From contig JAQBZO010000008.1 in NCBI GenBank assembly GCA_027622195.1, positions 1-64,000 on the forward strand: a DNA stretch of 64,000 nucleotides, given 5' to 3'. A program made the translations under genes and the position numbers. Numbering within the stretch: position 1 is the first letter of the stretch; each line of letters begins with the position of its first letter. The stretch is from Planctomycetota bacterium (GTDB lineage: Bacteria; Planctomycetota; Phycisphaerae; Phycisphaerales; SM1A02). This document shows positions 8,276 to 17,671 of this stretch, piece after piece. The notes under the pieces are model-generated. The model was given only the letters and a program-made list of their open reading frames with translations, did not search any database and had not been told where the DNA came from.

Positions 8276-8690
8276 AGCTCTTCCACCGAACGAAGGTGAT
8301 GGAATGAGTTTTCCACTGGTGGGTCGAATTGCTGCGGGATATCCGATCGAGCGCGTTCAAGACAATGAAACACTTCGCCTTGATGAAGTGTTTGGTCCCG
8401 TGCGAGGACAGCGCGGTGACATGTTTGCGCTGCAGGTCGAAGGACTCTCGATGCGTGACGAGGGCATTCTGGACGGCGATTATGTCATCGTCGAGCGTCG
8501 GTCGACCGCACGCAACGGTGAGCGCGTCGTGGCACTCCTTCCCAACGGAGAAACCACGCTGAAAACCTTGTTTCGACAGAAGGATGGAACCATCCGACTG
8601 CAACCCGCCAACGAAGAATTCGAGCCGATCATCGTCGACACGTGTTCAGTGCAAGGTGTGGTCGTCGGAGTGCTCCGTCGTTATCGCTGA
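8061..8690 (+). CDS. lexA: LexA repressor (SOS response)
   Basis: 209 aa from the ATG at 8061, which has GGAG six nt upstream; the longer in-frame ORF from 7827 is not needed. The N-terminal winged helix-turn-helix (about 1-65) contains LTPRQLQVFQLI, SPTMQELADELGVSKVTVFGHV. The autocleavage site is Ala92-Gly93 in VGRIAAGYP. The Ser/Lys dyad of the S24 peptidase domain is Ser130 (EGLSMRDEGILDGD) and Lys168 (ETTLKTLF). It should therefore repress DNA-repair genes until RecA filaments trigger self-cleavage. I could not identify a LexA box with confidence. The gene is convergent with trpA, overlapping by 10 bp. Confidence 0.97.
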   Translation: MTTMNLTPRQLQVFQLIRQWRTAHGYSPTMQELADELGVSKVTVFGHVEALVTKGAVTRDPNKARSLAIQDEALPPNEGDGMSFPLVGRIAAGYPIERVQDNETLRLDEVFGPVRGQRGDMFALQVEGLSMRDEGILDGDYVIVERRSTARNGERVVALLPNGETTLKTLFRQKDGTIRLQPANEEFEPIIVDTCSVQGVVVGVLRRYR

Positions 8691-9499
8691 ACCCGCGCAG
8701 CCGCGAGGAGCGATGCATACAACTGGCTGACCCGCGCCGCAGCTTCCTCTGCCGTTGCGCTTCCTTCAATGGTGCGCACGAGAGCCGTTCCGACAATGGC
8801 GGCATCTGCGCTGCTCGTAACACGCGCGACATCCTCCGCAGAATTGACTCCGAATCCGACCGCGACGGGAAGTGTGGAATGCGCTCTGATCCGAGTGATC
8901 GTTTCGACACTCGTGTCGGTTTGTGCGACAGAGTTTGTCGAGTCAACGCCGGTGATGCCCTTTCGTGCAAGAGCGTAGAGAAACCCACTCGCGCAATTCG
9001 CCATGCACTTGAGTCGATCCTCGGTTGTTGATGAAGCAATCAGTGGGATGAAGTCCATCCCATTCGCGCGGCACAGTGTCGCGATCTCGCCGTGCATCGC
9101 GGTATCGGCGTCGGGCACGATCACTCCATCGAATCCAGCACTCGCCGCATCACGGAGGAACTGGTCGACTCCAAGTCGAGTGAGAATCGAAATGCTCACC
9201 ATCGCCACGATCGCCACCTTGAGTTGTGATCGATGGGCGCGCACCGTCTCGAAGACTTTGCTTGGAGTCATCCCTCGCTCGAGCGATTCGTACATCGCCT
9301 GCGCGATGACGGGTCCATCCGCAACGGGATCACTGAATGGAATGCCAATTTCGAGAATGGACGCGCCAGCTCGGTCGAGTGCGACGAGCAATGGTCCAAG
9401 CGAGTTGGATGTGGGATGCCCGGCCACGATAAACGGGATAACGGTGGAGGCACCCCTGCCGCGGATCGTGTCGAATGCGTTCGTGATGCGTGTCGTCAT
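8681..9499 (-). CDS. trpA: Tryptophan synthase alpha subunit
   Basis: 272 aa, normal length. It cleaves indole-3-glycerol phosphate to indole and glyceraldehyde 3-phosphate and works as an alpha2-beta2 complex with TrpB. Both catalytic acids are in place: Glu50 in LEIGIPFSDP and Asp61 in VADGPVI. The phosphate-binding region VAVGFGVNSAEDV and GTALVR are also present. It stands alone: no trpB or other trp gene is in the window, so the pathway genes are scattered. A CAU tRNA lies 18 bp upstream on the same strand. Confidence 0.97.
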   Translation of the reverse strand: MTTRITNAFDTIRGRGASTVIPFIVAGHPTSNSLGPLLVALDRAGASILEIGIPFSDPVADGPVIAQAMYESLERGMTPSKVFETVRAHRSQLKVAIVAMVSISILTRLGVDQFLRDAASAGFDGVIVPDADTAMHGEIATLCRANGMDFIPLIASSTTEDRLKCMANCASGFLYALARKGITGVDSTNSVAQTDTSVETITRIRAHSTLPVAVGFGVNSAEDVARVTSSADAAIVGTALVRTIEGSATAEEAAARVSQLYASLLAAARVQR

Positions 9500-9517
9500 A
9501 TTGAAAGTCGATGAAAA

Positions 9518-9591
9518 TAGGCTGGCTCGGATTCGAACCGAGGTCTTACCGATTATGAGTCGGCGGCTCTAGGCCACTGAGCTACCAGCCC
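9518..9591 (-). tRNA. tRNA with CAU anticodon (Met, or Ile2 if lysidine-modified)
   Basis: A 74-nt cloverleaf. The acceptor stem is GGGCTGG/CCAGCCT with a G1-U72 pair, D arm GCTC/GAGC, anticodon arm GCCGA-CTCATAA-TCGGT, and T arm CTCGG-TTCGAAT-CCGAG. The discriminator is A and no CCA is encoded. A paired position 1-72 argues against initiator tRNA. Elongator Met and Ile2 both read CAU and cannot be separated with certainty by eye. Confidence 0.93.
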
Positions 9592-9704
9592 GCGCTGTGA
9601 GCCTATCGTTTACTGCTCTCAGACGGGATAGGACTCACGCAGCCATTCTTTCTGGCCGATACAACGTGACTTCACTCGATCCAGTGCTAGACTCCCCGAC
9701 TCAC

Positions 9705-9986
9705 GTGTACCTGCTCGTCGCACAAATCCTGTTGGTCTCTCTCATCGCCTCTTCGGCGGTGAGTAGACCGAGCCACACTCGTCCATCGAGTGGCGAGTCC
9801 ATTTGTGCCGTGATGGGGTTTCTTCACTCGACTGAGTCCGGATCCCATTTTCATGCGGGCATGAGCCTCACCGCTCGCGTAGTGGTGATGGTGCCGAGGA
9901 GCCCATCGGTTGAGCGTGCAGAATTGTCGCGCTTTTCGCAACTGGTGCGAGCGGGCTATTTGGTGACTCCACCGCCCACAGTGTGA
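9705..9986 (+). CDS. Possible small exported protein
   Basis: This is the only candidate gene in the 492-bp stretch between the CAU tRNA and secA. From a GTG at 9705 it would encode 93 aa starting with a hydrophobic segment (YLLVAQILLVSLIASSAVS) that could be a signal peptide or membrane anchor. The C-terminal half (SLTARVVVMVPRSP, ELSRFSQLVRAGYLVTPPPTV) has plausible coding codon use. There is no recognisable domain and no strong RBS; ATG 9813 is an alternative start. It could be a non-coding gap. Confidence 0.35.
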   Translation: MYLLVAQILLVSLIASSAVSRPSHTRPSSGESICAVMGFLHSTESGSHFHAGMSLTARVVVMVPRSPSVERAELSRFSQLVRAGYLVTPPPTV

Positions 9987-9992
9987 TGGACG

Positions 9993-10012
9993 GCAGCTTC
10001 GGCTGCTTTCTC
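9993..10012 (+). terminator. Weak hairpin ahead of secA
   Basis: A 5-bp GC stem (GCAGC/GCTGC) closed by a UUCG-type tetraloop and followed by TTTCTC. It may end the small upstream transcript or act as a leader element of secA. The stem is short, so termination would be partial at best. Confidence 0.4.
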
Positions 10013-10083
10013 TGCTGTGTGCGTTCGTCGTCATCAGGCACTTCCACTTTCATAAACATATTTCTCCATTCAAGGAGTTCGCC

Positions 10084-13000
10084 ATGGGTGTCCCCATTTT
10101 CGGAACAATCGCTCGGAAGATCTTTGGTACTCGCAATCAGCGCATGGTGCGCCGTTACCTACGCATCGTCGACCAGGTCAATGCTCGAGAGGACGCCATT
10201 CGCGCTCTGACCGACGCTGAACTCGCTTCAAGGACCGCCACACTGCGTGCCGCGATCAAGAAGGGATCAACTGCCTACGAGATGATTCCCGACGTCTTTG
10301 CCGTCGCGCGCGAGGTGATGGATCGAGCAGTCGGTATTCGGTCGACCCTGGATCCATCGAAGAAGTTTGATGCCACGAAACTCTCTGCCGAAGGGCAATC
10401 GATCTTCGCATCACTTCGATCACAGGCGGAATCGATAGCTCCTGCCGAGGCGGTCGAAGAGCTTCGCGGTTGCATGGGTCCAGTCGAAGGGTGGCAACTG
10501 GTCGAGATCCCCCTCGCCTACTACGAGGCGGTGCGTGCGGCATTACCCTACCCCAATCCGAATGATCCGCATCATGGACGAGTTCCTCCATTTCGCGCGC
10601 GACCGTTCGATGTCCAAATCATTGGAGGCATCGTTCTCAGCGAGGGCAAGATTGCTGAAATGAAAACAGGAGAAGGCAAGACGATCGTGGCACCATTGGC
10701 GTGCTACCTCGCCTGCTGCGATGCGAAGTCGGTTCATGTGGTGACAGTCAACGACTATCTCGTTCAACGAGACCGCGACTGGACATTCCCGTTCTTCCGC
10801 GCTCTTGGGCTCACCGTTGGTGCAATCCACCCTGCTCATATGCAGTCAGCGCAGGGCAAGAAGATCGCTTACTCATGCGATGTGGTCTACGGCACGACGA
10901 GCGAATTTGGATTCGATTATCTGCGCGACAACATGAAGTTGCGACTCGAAGAACAGGTGCAACGCAGTCGTGAGTTCGCCATCGTCGATGAAGTGGATAG
11001 CACTCTCATTGATGAGGCTCGAACGCCTCTCATCATCTCTGGTCCCGCTCACCAGAATCGTCCTCGCTATGACTTGGCTGATCGCCTTGCGCGCCACCTT
11101 CAAGAGAAGCAGCGCGAGTGGAATACTGCGGAAGAATCGGTGGCGAAGACTCGATCTCGAATGGCGTCTCTTGAAGGAGAGATTCGCAATAAGCGCGAGA
11201 AGGACGAGGTTCCCGCACTGCAGCGCGAACTCGCCGCGGCGAGAAAAGATCTTCCTGTCCGAGAGATTGCACGCGATGCCTTCACTCAGTACTACGAGGT
11301 CGAACTCGATCGGAAGCAAGCCACGATCACGAACGATGGAATCGCTGAAGCACAGCGACACGCGGGGATGGGTTCGTTCTATATCGGTGAAAACGTCGAT
11401 ATGCCCCATTTGCTCGAGCAGGCGATCCGAGCACACGCCTGTTATCAACTCGACCGCGATTATGTGGTCGCTCCAGACGAAGATGGACAGACTGGAATTG
11501 TCATCGTTGACCAGAACACTGGTCGCAAGATGGTGGGACGACAGTGGTCGGATGGACTCCATCAAGCCGTCGAAGCCAAGGAGAGTGTGCGTATCCGCGA
11601 GGAAACGCAAACAATGGCGACGATCACGATCCAGAATTTCTTCAAACTGTATAAGCGGCTCTCAGGCATGACCGGCACCGCGGACACCGAAGCCACCGAG
11701 TTCCACGAGATTTATCGCCTCGATGTCGTGAGCATTCCGACGAATCTTCCGATTCAGCGTTCGGATCGAAACGACATCGTCTTCCTCAGCGGCAAGGACA
11801 AGTGGGACGAGATCATCGAAGAAGTCTGCCGATGCCACGATGTGGGGCGACCAGTCCTCGTCGGCACAACGAGCGTTGAGAAATCGGAAACACTCGCGGC
11901 ACTCTTGCAACGGCGACACACGATTCCGCATGATGTGCTCAATGCGAAGCAGCATGAGCGCGAAGCAGACATCATCGCGGTGGCTGGTCGACTGGGTGCA
12001 GTGATGATCGCCACGAACATGGCGGGACGCGGAACGGACATCAAGTTGCTGCCGTTCTCTCGCGCTGAATTGGTCGACCATTGGAAGCGTCGCAATCTCG
12101 TCTCGAAAGAGGCGCAACCGTCCATGACCGATGAGCAGATCCTTGACCTGTGCTGGAAGCACATGGCGCATGTTCAACTCAAACTGTCCAAGGATGAAAT
12201 CTCCAAGTCGACTGGCGCCGACATGCGCGCGAAGTTGATGCGCCACTGGGTCGTGGACAAGCGCGGCATCGAAGCAGAGAAGGCGGCCAAGATGTCGGTT
12301 GCATCGCTCGAGAACGAGCTCGATCGACAGGGTTCATTCCACTACCACCGCTTGGGATTGTGGACTGACACCGAGGGAATGGGCGGACTTCACATCGTGG
12401 GCACCGAGCGCCACGAGAGCCGCCGCATCGACAACCAGTTGCGTGGGCGCTCTGGCCGACAAGGTGATCAGGGTTCGAGCCGATTCTTCCTTGGCCTCGA
12501 TGATGACCTCATGAAGATGTTCGCAGGCAAGGCGACACTCACCATGCTGAGCAGTTTTGGCATGAAGGAAGGCGACGCGATCGAGAGTCCGATGTTGTCG
12601 CGCGCGGTGGAAAAGGCTCAGCGAAAAGTCGAAGAGCGCAACTTCCAGATTCGCAAGACGATTCTCGAATACGACGAGCCGATGGAGCATCAACGTCGTG
12701 CCTTCTTCGGTCTTCGCCAACCGATCCTAGAAGGCAAGGGAATCCAAAAGACCATCCTCCAGTTCATTGATGCATCGATCGGTGATGCTTCGACGCGCTT
12801 CTTGGATCAATACCATGTCCCCCGCACGGTGAGTGAGTGGGTGTGGGAACACTTCGGCGTGCTTGTCGATCCCGAACGGTTCGTCGGCAAGGACCGAGAG
12901 CAAACTCTGCATGTCATTCGGGTTGACTCAGTCGAAGAGAAATGGGCTGCGATTGAAGTCGCCTTGGGCGAACTCATGCACGAGGATGCTGATCCTTCAG

Positions 13001-14145
13001 AATGGGATCGTGCGCAGATCAAGAGTTGGGCTGCCGAAACCTACGGAGCGGTGGTCAGCGATGCCCTGCTCGAGGCTGGTGATGCAGCGGCCGTGCGTCG
13101 TTATATCGAGGATGTGGCCAAGGTGAAGGCACTCGCCATCGACCTCTCGCCAGTCGACCAGTTCCTCGTGCCAGGATTCGGAGCGGGTGAGTTCTCCCGT
13201 TGGTTCTCGAACAAGATCGGGCAACCAGTCGATGAGACGATGCTCGCATCGATCAAGGATCCCGCCATCGCTGCGACGCGACTGCGCGAAAAAGCACGAG
13301 AGGTGTACGCGGCGCGCGAGTATTCCTATCCGATTGATTTTGCAATCGAGTTCACCAACGCGGGAATGTCCAGCGATGCTCCCGCCGCATTGAAGCGATT
13401 CTGTGAATGGGCGAATGCGCGCTATGGATTGGACTGGTCCGAAGAGAGACTTCCTTCGAATAATCCACAGGATCTTCGCGCCATTTTGCTTCACGAAGCA
13501 CAATCATGGGACGATGCACGGTTCGATCAACGAGCCAGAGAGGTCCTTGCAGCGGGATCGCGTGGCGAACAGATCGCCGAGTGGTTCCGAGTGAAGCACG
13601 GCGTCTTGCTCAGAGACGACGAGGTCACGGAGTGCGAGGAGCACGGGCGCGAGTGGATTGCGACGCGACTTCGCGAGATTCAGCGCGGAGAATTGACGAA
13701 CTTCGAGCGGTGGGTCCTTTTGCAGATCTTTGACAATGCGTGGAAGGAACATCTCCACGCCATGGACCAATTGCGCGATGCGGTTGGACTTCGTTCCTTC
13801 AGCCAGAAGGATCCGCGAATCGAGTTCAAGCGTGAAAGCGCGCGTCTGTTCAACGAGATGATGGCATCGGTTCGCGATCGACTCACCGACATTGTGTTCA
13901 AGGGACGACTCTCGCCGCAGGTGTCGCGCCCCGTCGAGCCCACTCCGCTTGCCGAAGCGGCATCGAATGCATCCGAGGGGAACGCAGGAGGTGCAGCGAC
14001 TCCACCAGCCCCCGCGCCTCGCATTGCTCCTCCACCTGTTGCAATCCCGAAGTCGGCTCGTGCAGGTGCGGTCGGACGAAACGAACGGTGTCCATGCGGC
14101 AGCGGGCGAAAATTCAAACATTGCTGCGCGCCCAAGACCGAGTAA
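10084..14145 (+). CDS. secA: Preprotein translocase ATPase SecA (very long form)
   Basis: 1353 aa against about 850-950 in most bacteria. The ATG is preceded by AAGGAG. SecA drives exported proteins through SecYEG. Walker A is MKTGEGKT (193-200) and the DEAD-type motif is DEVDS (from 302). NBD2 has NMAGRGTDI (from 645) and GGLHIVGTERHESRRIDNQL (from about 767). The C-terminus is a zinc-binding SEC-C motif (CPCGSGRKFKHCC). Three regions are expanded: a charged coiled-coil-like insert at about 335-400, roughly 115 residues between the two NBD2 motifs (about 45 in E. coli), and a helical region from about 880 to 1190. Ala/Pro-rich linker precedes SEC-C. tRNA-Lys follows 50 bp downstream. Confidence 0.97.
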   Translation: MGVPIFGTIARKIFGTRNQRMVRRYLRIVDQVNAREDAIRALTDAELASRTATLRAAIKKGSTAYEMIPDVFAVAREVMDRAVGIRSTLDPSKKFDATKLSAEGQSIFASLRSQAESIAPAEAVEELRGCMGPVEGWQLVEIPLAYYEAVRAALPYPNPNDPHHGRVPPFRARPFDVQIIGGIVLSEGKIAEMKTGEGKTIVAPLACYLACCDAKSVHVVTVNDYLVQRDRDWTFPFFRALGLTVGAIHPAHMQSAQGKKIAYSCDVVYGTTSEFGFDYLRDNMKLRLEEQVQRSREFAIVDEVDSTLIDEARTPLIISGPAHQNRPRYDLADRLARHLQEKQREWNTAEESVAKTRSRMASLEGEIRNKREKDEVPALQRELAAARKDLPVREIARDAFTQYYEVELDRKQATITNDGIAEAQRHAGMGSFYIGENVDMPHLLEQAIRAHACYQLDRDYVVAPDEDGQTGIVIVDQNTGRKMVGRQWSDGLHQAVEAKESVRIREETQTMATITIQNFFKLYKRLSGMTGTADTEATEFHEIYRLDVVSIPTNLPIQRSDRNDIVFLSGKDKWDEIIEEVCRCHDVGRPVLVGTTSVEKSETLAALLQRRHTIPHDVLNAKQHEREADIIAVAGRLGAVMIATNMAGRGTDIKLLPFSRAELVDHWKRRNLVSKEAQPSMTDEQILDLCWKHMAHVQLKLSKDEISKSTGADMRAKLMRHWVVDKRGIEAEKAAKMSVASLENELDRQGSFHYHRLGLWTDTEGMGGLHIVGTERHESRRIDNQLRGRSGRQGDQGSSRFFLGLDDDLMKMFAGKATLTMLSSFGMKEGDAIESPMLSRAVEKAQRKVEERNFQIRKTILEYDEPMEHQRRAFFGLRQPILEGKGIQKTILQFIDASIGDASTRFLDQYHVPRTVSEWVWEHFGVLVDPERFVGKDREQTLHVIRVDSVEEKWAAIEVALGELMHEDADPSEWDRAQIKSWAAETYGAVVSDALLEAGDAAAVRRYIEDVAKVKALAIDLSPVDQFLVPGFGAGEFSRWFSNKIGQPVDETMLASIKDPAIAATRLREKAREVYAAREYSYPIDFAIEFTNAGMSSDAPAALKRFCEWANARYGLDWSEERLPSNNPQDLRAILLHEAQSWDDARFDQRAREVLAAGSRGEQIAEWFRVKHGVLLRDDEVTECEEHGREWIATRLREIQRGELTNFERWVLLQIFDNAWKEHLHAMDQLRDAVGLRSFSQKDPRIEFKRESARLFNEMMASVRDRLTDIVFKGRLSPQVSRPVEPTPLAEAASNASEGNAGGAATPPAPAPRIAPPPVAIPKSARAGAVGRNERCPCGSGRKFKHCCAPKTE

Positions 14146-14195
14146 CCCTCGCTCGATTGCGGGTCAGAACGAACACGGATACACTTCCTCGTTGC

Positions 14196-14268
<73 letters not shown>

Positions 14269-14275
14269 TTTCTGG

Positions 14276-14557
14276 TTAGAACCCCATTCGCAGGAAGAAG
14301 TAAATCGTCGTGCCAATGAGGAGCACCACGATCGCGATGATGGCGCGTTTTGCAACCCCCGCTGAAGCTGGATGGTGGCGAACCACATCTCCTGTGATCC
14401 AAGCGTGACACTTTGGACAGAGGTCGGCGTCATCAAACACCGATGCGCCGCAGTGCGGACAATGACCACTCTTCTTCTCATCGCTGCCCGCATCATCGCC
14501 GTATCGCTCAACATCTTCTTGGCTCGGGCCTTCGTCTTCGTCGGTGCGTCGTGGCAC
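14276..14557 (-). CDS. Small zinc-ribbon membrane protein
   Basis: 93 aa, GTG start. The N-terminus is acidic (DEDEGPSQEDVERYGDDAG). A four-cysteine zinc ribbon follows (CPHC then CPKC, 12 residues between the pairs), and one C-terminal membrane helix (AIIAIVVLLIGTTIYFFL) anchors the protein with the ribbon in the cytoplasm. Proteins of this layout are common and of unknown function. It lies downstream of tRNA-Asp on the same strand, separated from it by a terminator-like hairpin. Confidence 0.82.
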   Translation of the reverse strand: MPRRTDEDEGPSQEDVERYGDDAGSDEKKSGHCPHCGASVFDDADLCPKCHAWITGDVVRHHPASAGVAKRAIIAIVVLLIGTTIYFFLRMGF

Positions 14558-14586
14558 TGAAGCAGCGTACTTTCATCAACGGGGAT

Positions 14587-14626
14587 CCATTTAACGAACA
14601 AGGCCCCCGCGTTTGCGGAGGCCTTG
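14587..14626 (-). terminator. Terminator-like hairpin after tRNA-Asp
   Basis: On the minus strand, CAAGGCCTCCGC pairs with GCGGGGGCCTTG around an AAAC loop, starting 3 nt after the tRNA. TTCGTT follows, a weak T-tract. It most likely ends the tRNA-Asp transcript. Confidence 0.7.
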
Positions 14627-14629
14627 AAG

Positions 14630-14703
14630 CGAGGCGGACGGGGGTCGAACCCGCAACCACCGGCGTGACAAGCCGGTACTCTAACCAATTGAGCTACCAC
14701 CCC
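14630..14703 (-). tRNA. tRNA-Asp (GUC)
   Basis: A 74-nt cloverleaf. Acceptor GGGGTGG/CCGCCTC contains two G-U pairs. Anticodon arm is CCGGC-TTGTCAC-GCCGG with anticodon GTC, and the T arm is GCGGG-TTCGACC-CCCGT. The discriminator base is G, as expected for aspartate identity, and CCA is not encoded. Confidence 0.95.
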
Positions 14704-14788
14704 ATGTTGGCGAAAAGCCAAGTTGGGCATTTTATCCCGCATGGATGATTCGTGCAAGGTGCAGAATCCGCGGGAATAGTGACCTCTC

Positions 14789-17671
14789 CTAGCAGTCCGC
14801 CCAAGTGGGTCCCCAGGCCGCCTCGGCAACGAGCGGCACCGACAACTCCATCGCCTCGCTCATTGTTCTCGAGAGCAACGTCGCGGTCTGCTCGACCTGT
14901 TGCGAAGGCGCCTCGACGACCAGTTCATCGTGGATTTGCATAAGGAGTTGCGCTTCTGGAACGTGCTCCCGAAGCACCTTGTGCACACGCACCATCGCAA
15001 TCTTGATGAGGTCGGCGGCGCTTCCTTGGACCACTGAATTGATCGCGACTCGCTCACCAAGTCTCCGTTCAGCGGGATTGCGCGAGTGAATCTGCGGGAC
15101 CGCACGGCGGCGCCCGAGAATGGTGCGAACGGATCCAGTGTTCTTTGCTTCGTCGACACAGGTGCGAAGGAAGGCGTCGATTCCAGAGAATCGGGCTCGG
15201 TATCCGTCGATGATCTCTTTGGCCCTCGAAAGTGAAACCGATCGACCAAGGCGACGGGCGAGCCCATGGGCAGTGATGCCGTAGACAATGCCAAAGTTCA
15301 CCATCTTCGCGGCCGAGCGTTGTTCGCTCGTGACATCGGTGAGTGCAACGCCGTACACCTCTGAGGCCACGGCGCGGTGAATGTCATCTCCGCGGTGAAA
15401 CGCTGCGCACAGTGCCTTGTCTTTCGAGAGATGGGCAAGAATGCGCAGTTCAACTTGAGAGTAATCGACAGCGATGAGTAGCGATCCATCCTTCGCACGA
15501 AACGCCTTGCGAATGTCGCGTCCCATCTCAGTACGAATCGGAATGTTCTGAAGATTCGGGTCACTTGATGACAATCGTCCTGTCGCTGCGCCGACTTGGT
15601 GGAATGATGCGTGGATGCGCCCCGTCTCTGCGACCACAGCTTGGTCGAGCGCGACGAGGTAAGTCGAGACCAGTTTTTGAACTTGTCGATATTCGAGAAT
15701 GAGTCCTGGCAATTCGGACGGGCAATCTGGATCAGAAGCCAACTCGGCGAGTACTTCGGAATCGGTGCTCGGTCCCGTCTTCGTCTTCTTGATGATGCGG
15801 AGTCCAAGTCCAGCTGGACCTCCTTCCGTTGGACCGAAGAGAATGTCTGCCAACTGCCGCGGACTATCAGGATTGAATGGGCGCGGGCTGGACTGGACAA
15901 TTTTTTCGCGGAGCTCAACGGCGACGATTTCAAGGCGCTTGCGCTGCCGACCAAGTTCTTCGCGGTCCAGTTGAATGCCTGCGTACTCCATTTCGGCGAT
16001 CACACTGATGAGGGGTCTCTCAGTCTCTTCATAGAGTGCGATCTCGCGAGAATCCGTCAGGAGCGGACGAAGGACATCTCGCAGACGCAGTGCCAAGTCC
16101 GCGTCCGCTGCCGCATAGGGAACAGCCTTCTCGAGCGGGACAGTATCGAAAGTGCGCTGAAACAACCCCTTCCCGATGAGGGATGTAATCGCGTTCTTGC
16201 GAATGCCAAGTCGTGACTCTCCGACCGAGTCGAGCGCGTGGCTCGTGCGCGATGGATCAACAATCGCGCTCAGAATCATCGTGTCATCTTCAAGTCCCTG
16301 AACCAAGATGCCAGCGCGCTTGAGCACTTGAAGATCAAACTTGGCATTGTGCGCTGTCTTTGGAATCCGAGGACTCTCAAACAATTCACGCACGACGGAC
16401 ACGACCGTTGCAGCGTCGAGATGTTGGTTCGCGTCTGGCGAGAGGACTGGGATATACACGCCCTTTCCGACCTCGCATGAAAGACTGATGCCGCAAAGAT
16501 TGGCGGCGCGCGCAGGAAGTCCATCGGTTTCCGTATCGAATCCGATGACCGCCCCCTTCGACGCCGCTGCCTTCAGTTGAAGGACACACTGTTCCAGTTC
16601 GCTTCGCGTCTTGATGAGGGTGTACTCGCCGTCTGGCTCGCGAACGGGTGGAGTGGTATTCGCATCACTCACCCCGCCCGATTCCGCTGCCCTGTCGATC
16701 TCGTCGAAGAGTCCTCCGGCTGGCGGAGCAGCACGGCGAGCGGTCGGTGTTGCAGGCGAACTCGATGGACTTGGGGCGGTGGACGAATCCCCACGAAGCA
16801 GTTGGATCCATTGATCGCGAAGACCACCGAAGCCGAGCATGTGCATCCACTCGAGGATGGGTGCGCCGGAAACCTTGCCAAGATCGGCGCGTGCCTGCGC
16901 TGGATCGAAAACAACGGGGCAATCATCTTTGAGTCGGACAAGTGATCGTGAGAGTTGAAGCACCTCACGCGCCGCGTCAATGGCCTCGCGGCGTTTGGGG
17001 GTGAGCGCATCGAGGTTCGCAAGCACACCCTCGAGAGATCCGTACGTGGTGATCAACTGGGCTGCAGTCTTGGGACCAATGCCAGGAACACCTGGCACAT
17101 TGTCGACCGCGTCGCCCATCAGGGTGAGCATGTCCACGATGTGTTCGGGACGAACACCCTTGCTCTCGAACAACCCTTCAGAAGTGACTTCGACTCCCTT
17201 TTGTACATCGAAAAGCGATGTCTGCTCATCGAGCAATTGGCTCAGGTCTTTATCGCGACTTGCAATGCGGATGCGAATCGAAGGATGATCGCGACGCACT
17301 TGACGAACCAGCGTCGCGATGACATCGTCGGCTTCCACGCGAGGCTCTGCATACAGTGGCGTGCCGAGCATCTTCGTGAGCTCAAGGCAGCGCGTGACTT
17401 GTGGATGAAAATCATCGGGCGCAGGATCTCGGTTCGCTTTGTACTGCGGATACAAGTCGCTCCGAAACGTCTGGCGATCCCCTGCTGCGTCGATCACGAG
17501 GACGAGCAGGTCAGGACGACACTCTCGATACAACTTCGCGAGCATCGATGCGTATCCGTACACCATGTTGGTTGGTTCGCCGGTGACATGGCTGTTGAGT
17601 CCTCCGCGAATGGCGTAGTACGCCCTGAAAAACTGCGCATGACCATCGATGATGTAGAGGGTTTCAGCCAC
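14789..17671 (-). CDS. polA: DNA polymerase I
   Basis: 960 aa, with all three classical domains. The N-terminal 5' nuclease (about 1-290) has ADDVIATL and the helix-hairpin-helix PGVPGIGPKTAAQLI. A Pro/Ala/Ser linker leads to a 3'-5' exonuclease that keeps its metal ligands (Asp379 and Glu381 in FDTETDG, HNAKFDL, and YAAADADLAL), so proofreading should be active. The polymerase domain has motif A VDYSQVELRI (Asp736), motif B RSAAKMVNFGIVYG and motif C QIHDELVVE (Asp915). It fills gaps and removes Okazaki primers. It is the last gene of the long minus-strand run and overlaps the GlmU-like gene by 8 bp. Confidence 0.98.
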   Translation of the reverse strand: MAETLYIIDGHAQFFRAYYAIRGGLNSHVTGEPTNMVYGYASMLAKLYRECRPDLLVLVIDAAGDRQTFRSDLYPQYKANRDPAPDDFHPQVTRCLELTKMLGTPLYAEPRVEADDVIATLVRQVRRDHPSIRIRIASRDKDLSQLLDEQTSLFDVQKGVEVTSEGLFESKGVRPEHIVDMLTLMGDAVDNVPGVPGIGPKTAAQLITTYGSLEGVLANLDALTPKRREAIDAAREVLQLSRSLVRLKDDCPVVFDPAQARADLGKVSGAPILEWMHMLGFGGLRDQWIQLLRGDSSTAPSPSSSPATPTARRAAPPAGGLFDEIDRAAESGGVSDANTTPPVREPDGEYTLIKTRSELEQCVLQLKAAASKGAVIGFDTETDGLPARAANLCGISLSCEVGKGVYIPVLSPDANQHLDAATVVSVVRELFESPRIPKTAHNAKFDLQVLKRAGILVQGLEDDTMILSAIVDPSRTSHALDSVGESRLGIRKNAITSLIGKGLFQRTFDTVPLEKAVPYAAADADLALRLRDVLRPLLTDSREIALYEETERPLISVIAEMEYAGIQLDREELGRQRKRLEIVAVELREKIVQSSPRPFNPDSPRQLADILFGPTEGGPAGLGLRIIKKTKTGPSTDSEVLAELASDPDCPSELPGLILEYRQVQKLVSTYLVALDQAVVAETGRIHASFHQVGAATGRLSSSDPNLQNIPIRTEMGRDIRKAFRAKDGSLLIAVDYSQVELRILAHLSKDKALCAAFHRGDDIHRAVASEVYGVALTDVTSEQRSAAKMVNFGIVYGITAHGLARRLGRSVSLSRAKEIIDGYRARFSGIDAFLRTCVDEAKNTGSVRTILGRRRAVPQIHSRNPAERRLGERVAINSVVQGSAADLIKIAMVRVHKVLREHVPEAQLLMQIHDELVVEAPSQQVEQTATLLSRTMSEAMELSVPLVAEAAWGPTWADC

